64,000 bases of DNA from Lacrimispora sphenoides JCM 1415 (GCF_900105615.1 NZ_LT630003.1:124001-188000); one strand, 5' to 3'. Shown: positions 25,048 to 33,894, numbered from the stretch's first letter. Notes: a model not told the origin generated them from the letters alone. Numbers and translations are program-made.

Positions 25048-27084
25048 ATGAAAAATCTTGGCATATGGCACGGAGGGGATTACAGCCCGGAACAATGGCT
25101 TCAAGAGCCTGAGATTCTTGAAAAGGATTTGGAATATATGAAAAAGGCCGGGATCAATACGGTTACCATGGGGATGTTTGCCTGGTCCTTCCTGGAGCCG
25201 GAGGAAGGAAAATTTGAGTTTTACTGGTTAAAGGAACGGCTGGATCAGCTCTATGAAAATGGAATATACACCATCCTGGGTACCCCATCCGGTGCCCGTC
25301 CCAAATGGCTTGCAGACAAATATCCGGAGGTACTCCGGGTGGATGATACAGGGAGGCGCCAGCGTTTTGGGGGACGTCATAATCATTGCTACACCTCTCC
25401 TGTATACAGGGAAAAGGTAAAACGTATCAACGAAAGGCTGGTTAAGGAGTTTGGCTCTCATCCTGGAGTTCTTCTTTGGCATCTTTCCAATGAATACGGC
25501 GGTGAGTGTTACTGTCCATTGTGCCAGGATGCGTTCCGGAAATGGCTGGAGCAGAGGTATGGTTCCATCGACCGCTTAAACAGAAACTGGTGCACGGCAT
25601 TCTGGAGCCACGGCTATCAGTCCTTTGACCAGGTGGAAAGCCCCTCCGCCATAGGAGAGAGCATGGTACATGGATTAAACCTGGACTGGAAACGGTTTGT
25701 GACGGATCAGACCATGGATTTTGTCCGGTGGGAGGCTGCCTCTTTGCGGGAAGCGGGAGCAAAACAGCCTGTTACCACCAATTTTATGTATGACTATCAG
25801 GGGCTTAATTACCGGAAGCTTTCTCAAGCAGTGGATGTGGTTTCCTGGGACACCTATCCTTTGTGGCACAAAGAAAAGGAGATTCTAACAGCCAGGGACA
25901 ACGGCATGCAGCATGATTTCATGAGAAGCTTAAAGAAGAAACCGTTTCTGCTCATGGAATCCTGTCCAAGCAGCACAAACTGGCAGGGTGTCAGTAAGCT
26001 TAAAAAACCCGGCCTTTTAAGGGTGGCTTCCTGGCAGGCAGTTGCCCACGGGTCGGACAGCGTCTTGTATTTCCAGATCCGCCAAAGCCCGGGAAGCTCT
26101 GAAAAGTTCCACGGAGCAGTCATTGACCATTATGGAAAGACAGACACCAGAGTATTTGAGGAGGTCAGCTCCATAGGAAAAGAGCTTGCCCTTTTAGGGG
26201 AATTGTACGGGACAGGAGTGCGGCCCAAAACAGCCCTGATCTATGATATGGAAAACCGCTGGGCAATGGAAGATGCACAAGGTCCCAGAAATAAAGGACT
26301 TTATTATCATGAGACCTGTGTAAAGGTCTATAGCGCTATAAAAAAGCTGGGATTTAATGTGGATGTGATTACCATGGATGACGGCCTGGAGGATTACCAG
26401 CTTGTGGCCGCTCCCATGCTTTACTTATACCGCAGCAGGATTGAGGAAAAAATCGAAGGGTTTGTCCGTAATGGCGGACAACTGGTAACGACCTACTGGT
26501 CCGGAATCGTGGATGAATCAGACAGGTGCCTTCCTGGAGGCGTTCCCCATGGGCTCCGGGAAGTGGTAGGGCTTCGCAGCACGGAAATCGACGGACTCTA
26601 TGACTGGGAGAGCAATTATATGGTTCCTGCCTCCGGAGAAAAAGGAGACCGGTATGAGTGCCGTAATCTCTGCGATCTGGTGAGGCTAGAAGGGGCAGAA
26701 GCCCTTATGGTATATGAAAATGATTTTTATAAGGGATATCCGGCCCTTACGAAAAATCACTATGGAAGCGGAACTGCCTTTTATGTATGCGCAGATGCCG
26801 GGCAGGATTTTTATGATGATTTATTTTGGAATGTGACTTGTGAAGCCGGAATTAAGCCTCTTGTGGAAGGGAGGATACCGGAAGAGGTTGAAGTGACTTC
26901 CAGGGAATCGGATCAGTATGAGTATCTGTTTTTGCAGAATTTCAGCCAAAAACCGATTGCGCTGGAACAGAAGCTTTTGGACTGTCTTACGGAGGGGATG
27001 GTTCTGCTTGGGGAGATTTCTGGGAAGGGTGAAATAGAATCATATGGGACGGTGATTATAAAGAGAGATCTGCACCAAAACTGA
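25048..27084 (+). CDS. Beta-galactosidase, glycoside hydrolase family 42
   Basis: A 678-residue cytoplasmic enzyme of usual GH42 length. The TIM-barrel begins 'GIWHGGDYSPEQW'. Acid/base Glu149 lies in 'SNEYGG' and nucleophile Glu304 in 'LLMESCPSSTNW'. Cys114 ('HNHCYTS') with Cys154, Cys156 and Cys159 ('ECYCPLC') form the metal site seen in many GH42 enzymes. The C-terminal trimerisation and beta domains are present. It would hydrolyse beta-galactosides or galacto-oligosaccharides brought in by the preceding importer. AAAGGAG precedes the ATG. GH42 enzymes often prefer beta-1,3/1,4/1,6-galactosides or, rarely, alpha-L-arabinosides, so lactose need not be the natural substrate. Confidence 0.95.
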   Translation: MKNLGIWHGGDYSPEQWLQEPEILEKDLEYMKKAGINTVTMGMFAWSFLEPEEGKFEFYWLKERLDQLYENGIYTILGTPSGARPKWLADKYPEVLRVDDTGRRQRFGGRHNHCYTSPVYREKVKRINERLVKEFGSHPGVLLWHLSNEYGGECYCPLCQDAFRKWLEQRYGSIDRLNRNWCTAFWSHGYQSFDQVESPSAIGESMVHGLNLDWKRFVTDQTMDFVRWEAASLREAGAKQPVTTNFMYDYQGLNYRKLSQAVDVVSWDTYPLWHKEKEILTARDNGMQHDFMRSLKKKPFLLMESCPSSTNWQGVSKLKKPGLLRVASWQAVAHGSDSVLYFQIRQSPGSSEKFHGAVIDHYGKTDTRVFEEVSSIGKELALLGELYGTGVRPKTALIYDMENRWAMEDAQGPRNKGLYYHETCVKVYSAIKKLGFNVDVITMDDGLEDYQLVAAPMLYLYRSRIEEKIEGFVRNGGQLVTTYWSGIVDESDRCLPGGVPHGLREVVGLRSTEIDGLYDWESNYMVPASGEKGDRYECRNLCDLVRLEGAEALMVYENDFYKGYPALTKNHYGSGTAFYVCADAGQDFYDDLFWNVTCEAGIKPLVEGRIPEEVEVTSRESDQYEYLFLQNFSQKPIALEQKLLDCLTEGMVLLGEISGKGEIESYGTVIIKRDLHQN

Positions 27085-27128
27085 AGGAATATCCCGAATC
27101 GATATCAGTAAGAACAGGTAAATGAGGA

Positions 27129-27173
27129 ATACCGGGGAAACGGCTGCTTCAGGCTGTTTCCCCGGTATTTTTT
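27129..27173. terminator. Bidirectional terminator between GH42 and flavoprotein genes
   Basis: ATACCGGGGAAACGGC (27129-27144) pairs with GCTGTTTCCCCGGTAT (27153-27168), with one G-U pair and a T-run on the plus side. It separates convergent genes and may act for both. Confidence 0.9.
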
Positions 27174-27179
27174 GAGAAT

Positions 27180-28373
27180 TTACTTTATGGATTCTGCGAT
27201 GGCATTGGCCAAAGCCCCGATATCAGCCAGCTGATCCTCTTTTATAGATGATTTGATGGTAATGGTCTGATCCAGTATGGTCATATTTTTCATTTCAGAA
27301 ATAATCTCAGTCATTTTCTTGCCTGCCATGATACCCCAGGAACCGTTTTCCATAAGGGCTACGGTGCGGTTTTGTACGTTATGGGCTTTCATATCCAGAA
27401 GCAGGTGTTCCATGCTGCTGAAAATACCTCCGTTATAGGTGGCTGAAGCAAATACCAGATGGCTGCAGCGGAATGCTTCTGAAATGAGCACAGACGGATG
27501 GGTATTGGATACATCATACATGACAATGTTGTGGATGCCGCGTTCTGCCAGGCGGCATGCCAGGATGTTGGCGGCATTCTCCGTATTGCCGTAGATGGAG
27601 CCATAGGCGATCATCACAGCATTCTCTTCCGGAGTATAGCTGCTCCATTTAAGATACTTATCCATATACCAGCAAATGTCGGAACGCCATACAGGTCCGT
27701 GAAGAGGGCAAAGGAACTGAATGTCCAGACCAGCGATTTTCTTTAAAAGAGTCTGGGTAGACGGTCCGTATTTTCCTACAATATTGGAATAGTATCTTCT
27801 GGCTTCATCAAGCCATTCCCGTTCAAAATTTACTTCATCTGCAAATAAGTTTCCGTTCATAGCGCCAAAGGCGTCGGCTGAAAAAAGAACCTTATCCGTG
27901 GTATCGTAGGTGACCATTACTTCCGGCCAGTGAACCATGGGAGCCATATAAAATGTAAAGGTATGTTTGCCGGAGCAGAACGTGTCCCCCTCCTTCACGA
28001 CGACAGCTCTGGAATCAACGCCGAATTCGTAAAACTGGTTGATGATCGGGATTGTCTTGGCATTGCAGATCACCTTTACATCCGGATACCTTCTGACCAT
28101 TTCACCCAAAGTGGCACAGTGGTCCGGCTCCATATGATTTACAATGATATAATCCAGATTCCGCCCTCCAAGGACTGCTTCCACATTTTCCAAAAACTGT
28201 CCGGTGATAGCCCGGTCAACAGTATCAAAAAGTATTGTTTTTTCATCTAGCAGGACATAGGAGTTATAGGAAATCCCTTTCGGAATGGGGTAGGCGTTTT
28301 CGAACAGGGCAAGACGGCGGTCACTTCCTCCAACCCAGAACAAATCATCTTTAATAGTTTTTACACAATACAT
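27180..28373 (-). CDS. FprA-family A-type flavoprotein (flavodiiron protein)
   Basis: About 397 residues: an N-terminal metallo-beta-lactamase-like diiron domain with the ligand motif His80-x-Glu82-x-Asp84-His85 ('VNHMEPDHC') and a C-terminal flavodoxin domain with FMN loop 'AYGSIYGNTENAANILA'. These cytoplasmic proteins reduce O2 to water or NO to N2O and protect anaerobes. No rubredoxin or flavin-reductase extension is present, so electrons must come from a separate partner. The upstream in-frame ATG at 28400 has a poor site; AAGGAAGG seven bases before ATG 28373 decides the start. Confidence 0.93.
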   Translation of the reverse strand: MYCVKTIKDDLFWVGGSDRRLALFENAYPIPKGISYNSYVLLDEKTILFDTVDRAITGQFLENVEAVLGGRNLDYIIVNHMEPDHCATLGEMVRRYPDVKVICNAKTIPIINQFYEFGVDSRAVVVKEGDTFCSGKHTFTFYMAPMVHWPEVMVTYDTTDKVLFSADAFGAMNGNLFADEVNFEREWLDEARRYYSNIVGKYGPSTQTLLKKIAGLDIQFLCPLHGPVWRSDICWYMDKYLKWSSYTPEENAVMIAYGSIYGNTENAANILACRLAERGIHNIVMYDVSNTHPSVLISEAFRCSHLVFASATYNGGIFSSMEHLLLDMKAHNVQNRTVALMENGSWGIMAGKKMTEIISEMKNMTILDQTITIKSSIKEDQLADIGALANAIAESIK

Positions 28374-28474
28374 GGTGCAGCCTTCCTTTCTTTCGTTCAT
28401 ACTAATCCATCTATAGAAGTATACTATAAATTTCAGAAAATGTCATTGTGTTTTTTAAAGGCCAATTTGTGTGT

Positions 28475-29503
28475 TCAGCTTAAGACCGGCTCAATATATA
28501 CTTCTACAACGCCTCCGCATACCATGCCTTCGTCCTCCGCGTTGCCCGGAGTCATGTCAACCTTCATTAATACCGGCTTTTTATCTCTGGCAACTTCTCT
28601 TGCTGCGGTGCACACCTCAGATTCCACACAGCCGCCTCCGATGGTCCCGATGGTGCTCCCGTCAAGCATGACAACCATCTTTGAGCCTACATCCCTGGGA
28701 GCGGAGCCTTTTCTGGAAACGATGGTAACAAGGGATTTTGGCATGTCAGATAACTCCTGGGAAGTGAGACCGTCAAGGATTTCCTTTGGATATCCAAAGC
28801 TTTTTTTACTTCCGTTTTTAACCTGAATGATCTCTGCCATAATTGCCACGGCGATTTCCTCCGGGGTCTGGGCGTTGATCTTTAGTCCGATAGGTGTGTA
28901 AACCTGGTCAAGCAGCTCTCTGCTGATTCCTTCGTCTGCTAAAAAATCCTTTACAAGCTTTACCCTGACTTTGCTGCCGATCATACCGATGTAGGCATTT
29001 TTTTTGCCGATGATCTGGGATAAACAGTCCTGGTCATACCGGTGTCCTCTGGTGACGATGATAAAGTAATGGCCGGTGCTTCCATTGATCTCTTCTAAGG
29101 CTTCCCCAAAAGGCTTGCAGATAACGGTGTCAGCCCCTTCTTTTCTTGCGGTATTGGCAAAAGATAACCGGTCATCAATTACTGTAACATGGAATCCCAG
29201 CATCTTTCCGATTCTGATGATTGGGATGGAAATATGGCCGGCCCCGCATACCACCATATACTTTTCTCCTGTCACAAATTCGCAGAACAGAGTGCTGTCC
29301 TGAGATTTTATGGTCTGGGTTTTGTCAATGCTCTTTAAATCCTCTGAAAAAGCATCAAAAGCCTTTTCATCCCCCTGACTGCAGATGATTTCTCCATTCG
29401 ACCACAGGGCTTTGGCTCCAAGCCCCTGTCCTTCGACGATTGTCAGGCTGACTAAGTTCGTGTTTTTATCGGCATTTTTTAATTCTTCATAAAAATCTGT
29501 CAT
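28475..29503 (-). CDS. XdhC/CoxI-type molybdenum hydroxylase maturation protein, unusual domain order
   Basis: A 342-residue protein. Residues ~1-80 look like a reduced XdhC_CoxI module ('NLVSLTIVEGQGLGAKALWSNGEI'). Residues ~80-230 form a Rossmann-type XdhC_C domain ('MVVCGAGHISIPIIRIGKMLGFHVTVIDDR', 'FIIVTRGHRYDQDCL', 'YIGMIGSKVRV'). The C-terminus holds a well-conserved XdhC_CoxI module ('LVTIVSRKGSAPRDVGSKMVV', 'TIGGGCVESEV'), which normally comes first. XdhC proteins bind the molybdenum cofactor and promote its sulfuration before insertion. It lies downstream of the xanthine dehydrogenase gene on the same strand, with a hairpin between. EF2563-type proteins of selenium-dependent hydroxylase systems are the closest known relatives. 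Confidence 0.88.
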   Translation of the reverse strand: MTDFYEELKNADKNTNLVSLTIVEGQGLGAKALWSNGEIICSQGDEKAFDAFSEDLKSIDKTQTIKSQDSTLFCEFVTGEKYMVVCGAGHISIPIIRIGKMLGFHVTVIDDRLSFANTARKEGADTVICKPFGEALEEINGSTGHYFIIVTRGHRYDQDCLSQIIGKKNAYIGMIGSKVRVKLVKDFLADEGISRELLDQVYTPIGLKINAQTPEEIAVAIMAEIIQVKNGSKKSFGYPKEILDGLTSQELSDMPKSLVTIVSRKGSAPRDVGSKMVVMLDGSTIGTIGGGCVESEVCTAAREVARDKKPVLMKVDMTPGNAEDEGMVCGGVVEVYIEPVLS

Positions 29504-29540
29504 ATGAGTACTCCTTTTGCTGCCTCGCGCTTTTGTAATA

Positions 29541-29571
29541 AAAAAGGGCGGTATACATTCCGCCCTTTTTT
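29541..29571. terminator. Hairpin between xanthine dehydrogenase and XdhC genes
   Basis: AAAAAGGGCGG (29541-29551) pairs with CCGCCCTTTTT (29560-29570), and A/T-runs flank both sides, so it can terminate on either strand. On the minus strand it would attenuate the maturation gene relative to the enzyme gene. Confidence 0.8.
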
Positions 29572-29589
29572 GGGTATTCTGGTAACTAT

Positions 29590-32208
29590 TTATTTTGCTG
29601 GCTTTGGTTTACGGTAGAACGTATTGTCCAAAGGAAGTTTGTAACGGAATACGCCATCCTTCTTGAAATAAGCATTCTGCAAAGCAGGTGCTCCCATAAC
29701 ACATACGATCTCGCCTACGCCTTTTGCTCCAAATGCTACATCAGATGGATTCTTTTCAATGAACCGTACGTCAACAGGAGGCATCTGAGGTGCTTTAAAG
29801 AGGCCTAAAGTACCTAATTTAGCCTGAGGAACGCCGTCCTTTAATGGGAAGTCCTCTGTCAGTCCATAACCAAGGCCCATTGCAACGCCGCCTTCTACCT
29901 GGCCTTCTGCAGCAAGTGGATTGATGGCTTTGCCTAAGTCATGGGCTGCAATTACATTGACAACTTTTCCTTCGGTGTCAAGAACATAAAGCTGAGTTGC
30001 ATATCCATAAGCAATATGACTTACCGGATTTGGCTTATCGCTGCCGATAGGATCTGTCTTAAAATCAAATTCGCCATAATATTCTTTGCCTTCCAGATCA
30101 CTTAAGGAATGTCCTGCATCCAAATCCTCTTTCAGTTTCATTGCGGCAATGTGGATTGCTTCTCCTGTAAATACGGTCTGGCGGGAGGCGGTTGTGGTTC
30201 CGGAGTCTGGTGTGTATTTTGTATCCGGATGTCCAATGATTACCTGTTCCGGTGTAAGACCTGTGGTCTGACAGACCATCTGTAAGGTTATGGTCTGAAG
30301 TCCCTGGCCGATGGCAGCAGCAGAAGAACCTGTAACAACTTTTCCGTCACGTACTCTTAAGATACAGCGGCCTACGTCTGCAAGGCCGACACCGATTCCT
30401 GCGTTCTTCATGGCAGATGCAATTCCTACGAAATAATTTGGGTCTGCCTCATATTTTTCAAAATCTTCTTTTACTGCTTCCAGGGTTTCCACCATACCGG
30501 TGCCTTCATCGGCGATCTGCCCGTTAGGAAGGGACTGGCCTGGTCTGATGGCATTGCGGTAACGGATCTCCCAGCCGGATATTCCCATCTGATCTGCTAA
30601 CTGGTTGATCAAAGCTTCCGTTGACATACAGGACTGTGTTACGCCGAACCCGCGGAATGCACCTGCAGGCGGATTGTTGGTATAGTAAGCATCTCCTTCA
30701 ATGTCCACGTTCTGGTAATTATATGGACCGCCCGCATGGGTACAGGCTCTTTGAAGTACAGGTCCGCCTAAAGAAGCATAAGCTCCCGTATCAGAGAGAA
30801 GCCTTGCCTTCATGCCCTGGATAATACCGTTTTCATCACAGCCGATCTTGCAGTAGATTTCCATGGCGTGACGCTTTGGATGATAATTAATGCTTTCCTG
30901 ACGGGAGAAGGATACTTTTACAGGTCTCTTTGATAAATAAGCACAAAGAGCAGCCTGGTGCTGAACGCTCATATCTTCCTTTCCGCCGAAGCCGCCGCCG
31001 ACAAAAGCACTCTGAATTCTTACTTTCTCCAGAGGGAGGCCAAGATATGCACTTAATTCGTGATGTTCATCATAAATACCCTGTGCTCCGGTAATTACCT
31101 TAACACCGTCGCCGTCAGGAATACCAACAGCAGTTTCCGGTTCCATGAACGCATGCTCTGTTGGCGGAACGAAGAAGGTGCCTTCTGCAACATACTTGGA
31201 TTTTGCAAGAGCTGCCTCTGCGTCACCCCGTTTAACCTCCTCGTGGTCAAGCAGGTTATTTACCGGAGTTCTGAATTTGCCAAAATGCATAAAGCCTTCG
31301 CCATGTACCTGGTGAGCGCCTGGTACCATGGCTTCCCTTGGGGAGCGGATTGGCTCTAATTCTTCACAATCTATTTCAACAGCTTTCACTGCCTCCAACG
31401 CCTGTTCCATTGTTTCAGCCACAACGATAGCAAGGGTGTCACCGATGCATTTTGTCTCTTCGCCTACATCGATCATACCGGGCCAGTCATGTGCCAGATG
31501 TCCGATATACCTGTCTCCAGGAATGTCCTTTGCCGTATAGACAGCGACTACGCCGGGCATTGCAAGAGCCTTGCTGGTATCAATTCCATTTATTTTAGCG
31601 CGTGCATATTTGGTGAACACGTTCTTTCCGTAAAGCATGCCTTCCAGATAATAATCATCCGCATATTTGGCAGTACCCAGTGTTTTTGCTTCCGCATCCA
31701 CACGGCAGGTTCTTTCTCCTATGGCAGCAGTCTGCTTAAGTTCAGGAACCTCTAAATTTTCATTGAACATTTTTGCTGCCAGCAAAATGCCGTCTTCTAT
31801 TTTGGTATAGCCTGTACAACGGCATATATTTGTGCGGATCGCCTGTTTTACATCATCTCTGGTTGGATTAGGATTCTGGTCAATTAAGCACTTGCCGCTG
31901 ATCACCATGCCCGGAATGCAAAAACCGCACTGTACGGCGCCGGCTGCCGCAAAGGCATAGACAAAGACATCCCGTTCTCTCTGTGTAAATCCTTCTATGG
32001 TCTGCACCTTCTTGCCCTCCAGTTTGGACAATTTCAGTATGCAGGCACGGACAGTCTTCCCATCCACTATTACTGTACATGTACCGCAGGCACCTTCCTT
32101 ACAACCGTTTTTAACGGAAGTGATACCAAGCCTGTTTCTGAGAAAATCCATTAATGTTAAATCTTCTTCTGACTGGTAATCCTTGCCGTTGACATTTACT
32201 ACATACAT
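29590..32208 (-). CDS. Xanthine dehydrogenase-type molybdenum hydroxylase, fused [2Fe-2S] and molybdopterin subunits
   Basis: An 872-residue protein. Residues 1-145 are a two-cluster ferredoxin-like domain: plant-type [2Fe-2S] ligands Cys36/41/44/56 and the second cluster Cys94/97/129/131. From about residue 165 comes the molybdopterin-binding large subunit, with Gln376, Glu411 ('GGGFGGKE'), Arg519 ('GAFRGFG') and catalytic Glu833 ('GAKGVGE'), matching the key residues of xanthine oxidoreductases. There is no FAD domain and no FAD subunit gene nearby. Length and fusion fit the selenium-dependent xanthine dehydrogenase family of Firmicutes, which hydroxylates purines; aldehyde oxidoreductase remains an alternative. 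A GAGAGAGGT site precedes the ATG. Confidence 0.9.
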   Translation of the reverse strand: MYVVNVNGKDYQSEEDLTLMDFLRNRLGITSVKNGCKEGACGTCTVIVDGKTVRACILKLSKLEGKKVQTIEGFTQRERDVFVYAFAAAGAVQCGFCIPGMVISGKCLIDQNPNPTRDDVKQAIRTNICRCTGYTKIEDGILLAAKMFNENLEVPELKQTAAIGERTCRVDAEAKTLGTAKYADDYYLEGMLYGKNVFTKYARAKINGIDTSKALAMPGVVAVYTAKDIPGDRYIGHLAHDWPGMIDVGEETKCIGDTLAIVVAETMEQALEAVKAVEIDCEELEPIRSPREAMVPGAHQVHGEGFMHFGKFRTPVNNLLDHEEVKRGDAEAALAKSKYVAEGTFFVPPTEHAFMEPETAVGIPDGDGVKVITGAQGIYDEHHELSAYLGLPLEKVRIQSAFVGGGFGGKEDMSVQHQAALCAYLSKRPVKVSFSRQESINYHPKRHAMEIYCKIGCDENGIIQGMKARLLSDTGAYASLGGPVLQRACTHAGGPYNYQNVDIEGDAYYTNNPPAGAFRGFGVTQSCMSTEALINQLADQMGISGWEIRYRNAIRPGQSLPNGQIADEGTGMVETLEAVKEDFEKYEADPNYFVGIASAMKNAGIGVGLADVGRCILRVRDGKVVTGSSAAAIGQGLQTITLQMVCQTTGLTPEQVIIGHPDTKYTPDSGTTTASRQTVFTGEAIHIAAMKLKEDLDAGHSLSDLEGKEYYGEFDFKTDPIGSDKPNPVSHIAYGYATQLYVLDTEGKVVNVIAAHDLGKAINPLAAEGQVEGGVAMGLGYGLTEDFPLKDGVPQAKLGTLGLFKAPQMPPVDVRFIEKNPSDVAFGAKGVGEIVCVMGAPALQNAYFKKDGVFRYKLPLDNTFYRKPKPAK

Positions 32209-32244
32209 GACAATACCTCTCTCTCTTCATTCTTAGTTGATATT

Positions 32245-32299
32245 ATATAATTCCGCACATTGTTTTTAACAATACTTTCTTGCATAATTTTGTTAAAAA
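32245..32299 (-). promoter_or_regulatory. Promoter and operator-like repeats before xanthine dehydrogenase
   Basis: Read on the minus strand, TATAAT ends near 32244-32250 without a strong -35. TTTTTAACAA (32263-32272) and its exact inverse TTGTTAAAAA (32290-32299) form a 10-base inverted repeat spaced by 17 bases, overlapping the place where the -35 and upstream sites belong. An ATTGTT-TTT-AACAAT dyad (32259-32273) shares the first arm. Confidence 0.4.
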
Positions 32300-32448
32300 T
32301 GGCGTTTGTGATTCTTCTTTCTCATACATTTTAACATATAAACGATACAAAAACAATTGATATTCTATGAAAATATAAAAAATTTTTAGTCACATACAAA
32401 AAAAGTTAGAACATGCGTTTTTTCGCTTAAACAGGAGGTTTCCTCACT

Positions 32449-32477
32449 TTTACTTATAGATAAAATCTATAAGTAAA
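32449..32477. repeat. Perfect 13-base inverted repeat in the xdh/DUF523 divergent region
   Basis: TTTACTTATAGAT (32449-32461) and ATCTATAAGTAAA (32465-32477) are perfect complements around AAA. The 471-base region between the two divergent genes is otherwise very AT-rich, with promoters for each side and no ORF. The dyad may be an operator. Confidence 0.6.
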
Positions 32478-32555
32478 GCTGGAAAATAAAGGGGTTTTTA
32501 AGAGTTATCTAACAAATTTTTATATACTGGAAAAATATTTTGAACTTCAAAAATA

Positions 32556-32583
32556 TTGCAAATTTTACTCCGTGTGCTATAAT
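32556..32583 (+). promoter_or_regulatory. Promoter of the DUF523/HD gene pair
   Basis: TTGCAA (32556-32561) and TATAAT (32578-32583) are 16 bases apart. Transcription should start near 32590. Confidence 0.65.
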
Positions 32584-32603
32584 GAAAAGAGACTAAGAAT
32601 TGA

Positions 32604-32638
32604 TGTCCTCTGGGCTTTTGCCTGGAGGATGTTTTTTT
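32604..32638 (+). terminator. Early terminator in the DUF523 leader
   Basis: TCCTCTGGG (32606-32614) pairs with CCTGGAGGA (32621-32629), with two G-U pairs and a C-TTTT-G loop closure, directly followed by seven T. It lies only about 15 bases after the predicted transcript start and 40 before the gene. Confidence 0.7.
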
Positions 32639-32679
32639 ACAAAAAGGTGTGAAAGAAGTTAGGAAAAAGGAGGCGGAAG

Positions 32680-33147
32680 ATGGGCGGAGAAAAAGAAAAC
32701 ATTCTGGTGAGTGCCTGCCTGCTGGGAGTCAATTGCCGCTATGACGGCGGAAATGGCAGGCAGGAGAGCCTGATCAGGCTTATAGAGAAATACAATTTCA
32801 TACCGGTCTGTCCGGAGCAGCTTGGAGGTTTAGAGACGCCAAGAGAGCCTGCGGAGCAGATTATTAAAGTCGTAACAGGTGATCACGATGAGATCCGCGT
32901 GGTGGACCGGTCAGGAAAAGACGTGACAGACAGCTTTATAAAGGGAGCAGAGGAAACCTTGAAACTGGCAAGGCTATATGGTTGTAAGCGGGCAATTTTG
33001 AAGGAACGGAGTCCGTCCTGCGGCCATGGGTGCATTTATGACGGGACGTTTTCAGGGACAAAGGTTCCAGGAGATGGGGTGACCGCAAGGCTTTTGGAAG
33101 AAAACGGAATTCTCGTATCAGGAGAAAGCAGCATAGAGTCCTTTTAA
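32680..33147 (+). CDS. DUF523 family protein
   Basis: A 155-residue protein of the DUF523 family, whose biochemical role is not established. Conserved features are 'LVSACLLGVNCRYDGGNG' with two Cys near the N-terminus, 'IPVCPEQLGGLETPREPAE', and 'AILKERSPSCGHGCIYDGTFSG', giving several invariant Cys that could bind a metal or take part in thiol chemistry. No signal peptide. AAGGAGG is placed correctly before the ATG. The HD-domain gene follows after 44 bases and is probably cotranscribed. Confidence 0.88.
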   Translation: MGGEKENILVSACLLGVNCRYDGGNGRQESLIRLIEKYNFIPVCPEQLGGLETPREPAEQIIKVVTGDHDEIRVVDRSGKDVTDSFIKGAEETLKLARLYGCKRAILKERSPSCGHGCIYDGTFSGTKVPGDGVTARLLEENGILVSGESSIESF

Positions 33148-33191
33148 AGGAAACAAAAAGCTAAATTTTATAGATAAGGAGACAAGACGCT

Positions 33192-33773
33192 ATGAATACA
33201 GCAATCACAAGACAACAGGCACTGGAGTTACTTAAGAAATATAATAAGGAACCGTTTCATCTGCTTCACGGTCTGACCGTAGAAGGAGTAATGCGCTGGT
33301 ACGCAGGAGCAATGGGTTTTGGATCAGAGGAAGAATTCTGGGGAATCGCAGGGCTTCTTCATGATGTGGATTTTGAACAGTTTCCCGAGGAACACTGTAA
33401 AAAGGCCCCGGAGCTTCTTTCCGAAATCGGTGCGGAAGAAGAACTCGTTCATGCCATATGCAGCCATGGCTACGGTATCTGTTCTGAGGTAGAGCCGGAG
33501 CATATGATGGAAAAGATCATGTTTGCAGCGGATGAGTTGACCGGGCTCATCGGAGCAGCCGCCAGGATGCGCCCTTCAAAAAGCGTGATGGACTTGGAAG
33601 TCTCAAGCCTTAAGAAAAAATTTAAGGACAAGAAGTTTGCGGCAGGCTGTTCCAGGGAAGTAATCGCGTCAGGCGCAGAGAATTTAGGCTGGACTCTTGA
33701 TGAGCTGTTTGAAAAAACCATCCTTGCCATGCGTTCCTGCGAAGAGAAGGTAAACCGGGAAATGGAGGGGTAA
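33192..33773 (+). CDS. HD-domain hydrolase
   Basis: A 193-residue single HD-domain protein. 'HLLHGLTVEGVMRWYAGAMG', 'GIAGLLHDVDFEQFP' (the HD pair) and 'VHAICSHGYGI' give the metal-binding His/Asp set of the HDIG-type phosphohydrolases. Such stand-alone proteins hydrolyse nucleotides or other phosphate esters; the substrate cannot be told. It is cytoplasmic and follows the DUF523 gene on the same strand. No strong terminator is visible before the aspartate kinase promoter. Confidence 0.88.
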   Translation: MNTAITRQQALELLKKYNKEPFHLLHGLTVEGVMRWYAGAMGFGSEEEFWGIAGLLHDVDFEQFPEEHCKKAPELLSEIGAEEELVHAICSHGYGICSEVEPEHMMEKIMFAADELTGLIGAAARMRPSKSVMDLEVSSLKKKFKDKKFAAGCSREVIASGAENLGWTLDELFEKTILAMRSCEEKVNREMEG

Positions 33774-33819
33774 GTTTATGCATAAAAATGGAAAAATATG
33801 CATGATTATCGAAAAATAC

Positions 33820-33848
33820 TTGACAGCTGATACCAATTAGGATATTAT
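33820..33848 (+). promoter_or_regulatory. Promoter of the aspartate kinase gene
   Basis: TTGACA (33820-33825) and TATTAT (33843-33848) are 17 bases apart. The leader is about 40 nt, too short for a lysine riboswitch. Confidence 0.75.
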
Positions 33849-33894
33849 TTCCGTTAAATATGTAATGATAACCTGTATCAGAGGAGATATGCCT

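Noticed and set aside
33849..33894. Lysine riboswitch before aspartate kinase
   Set aside because: The leader after the promoter is only about 40 nt and has none of the L-box conserved segments.
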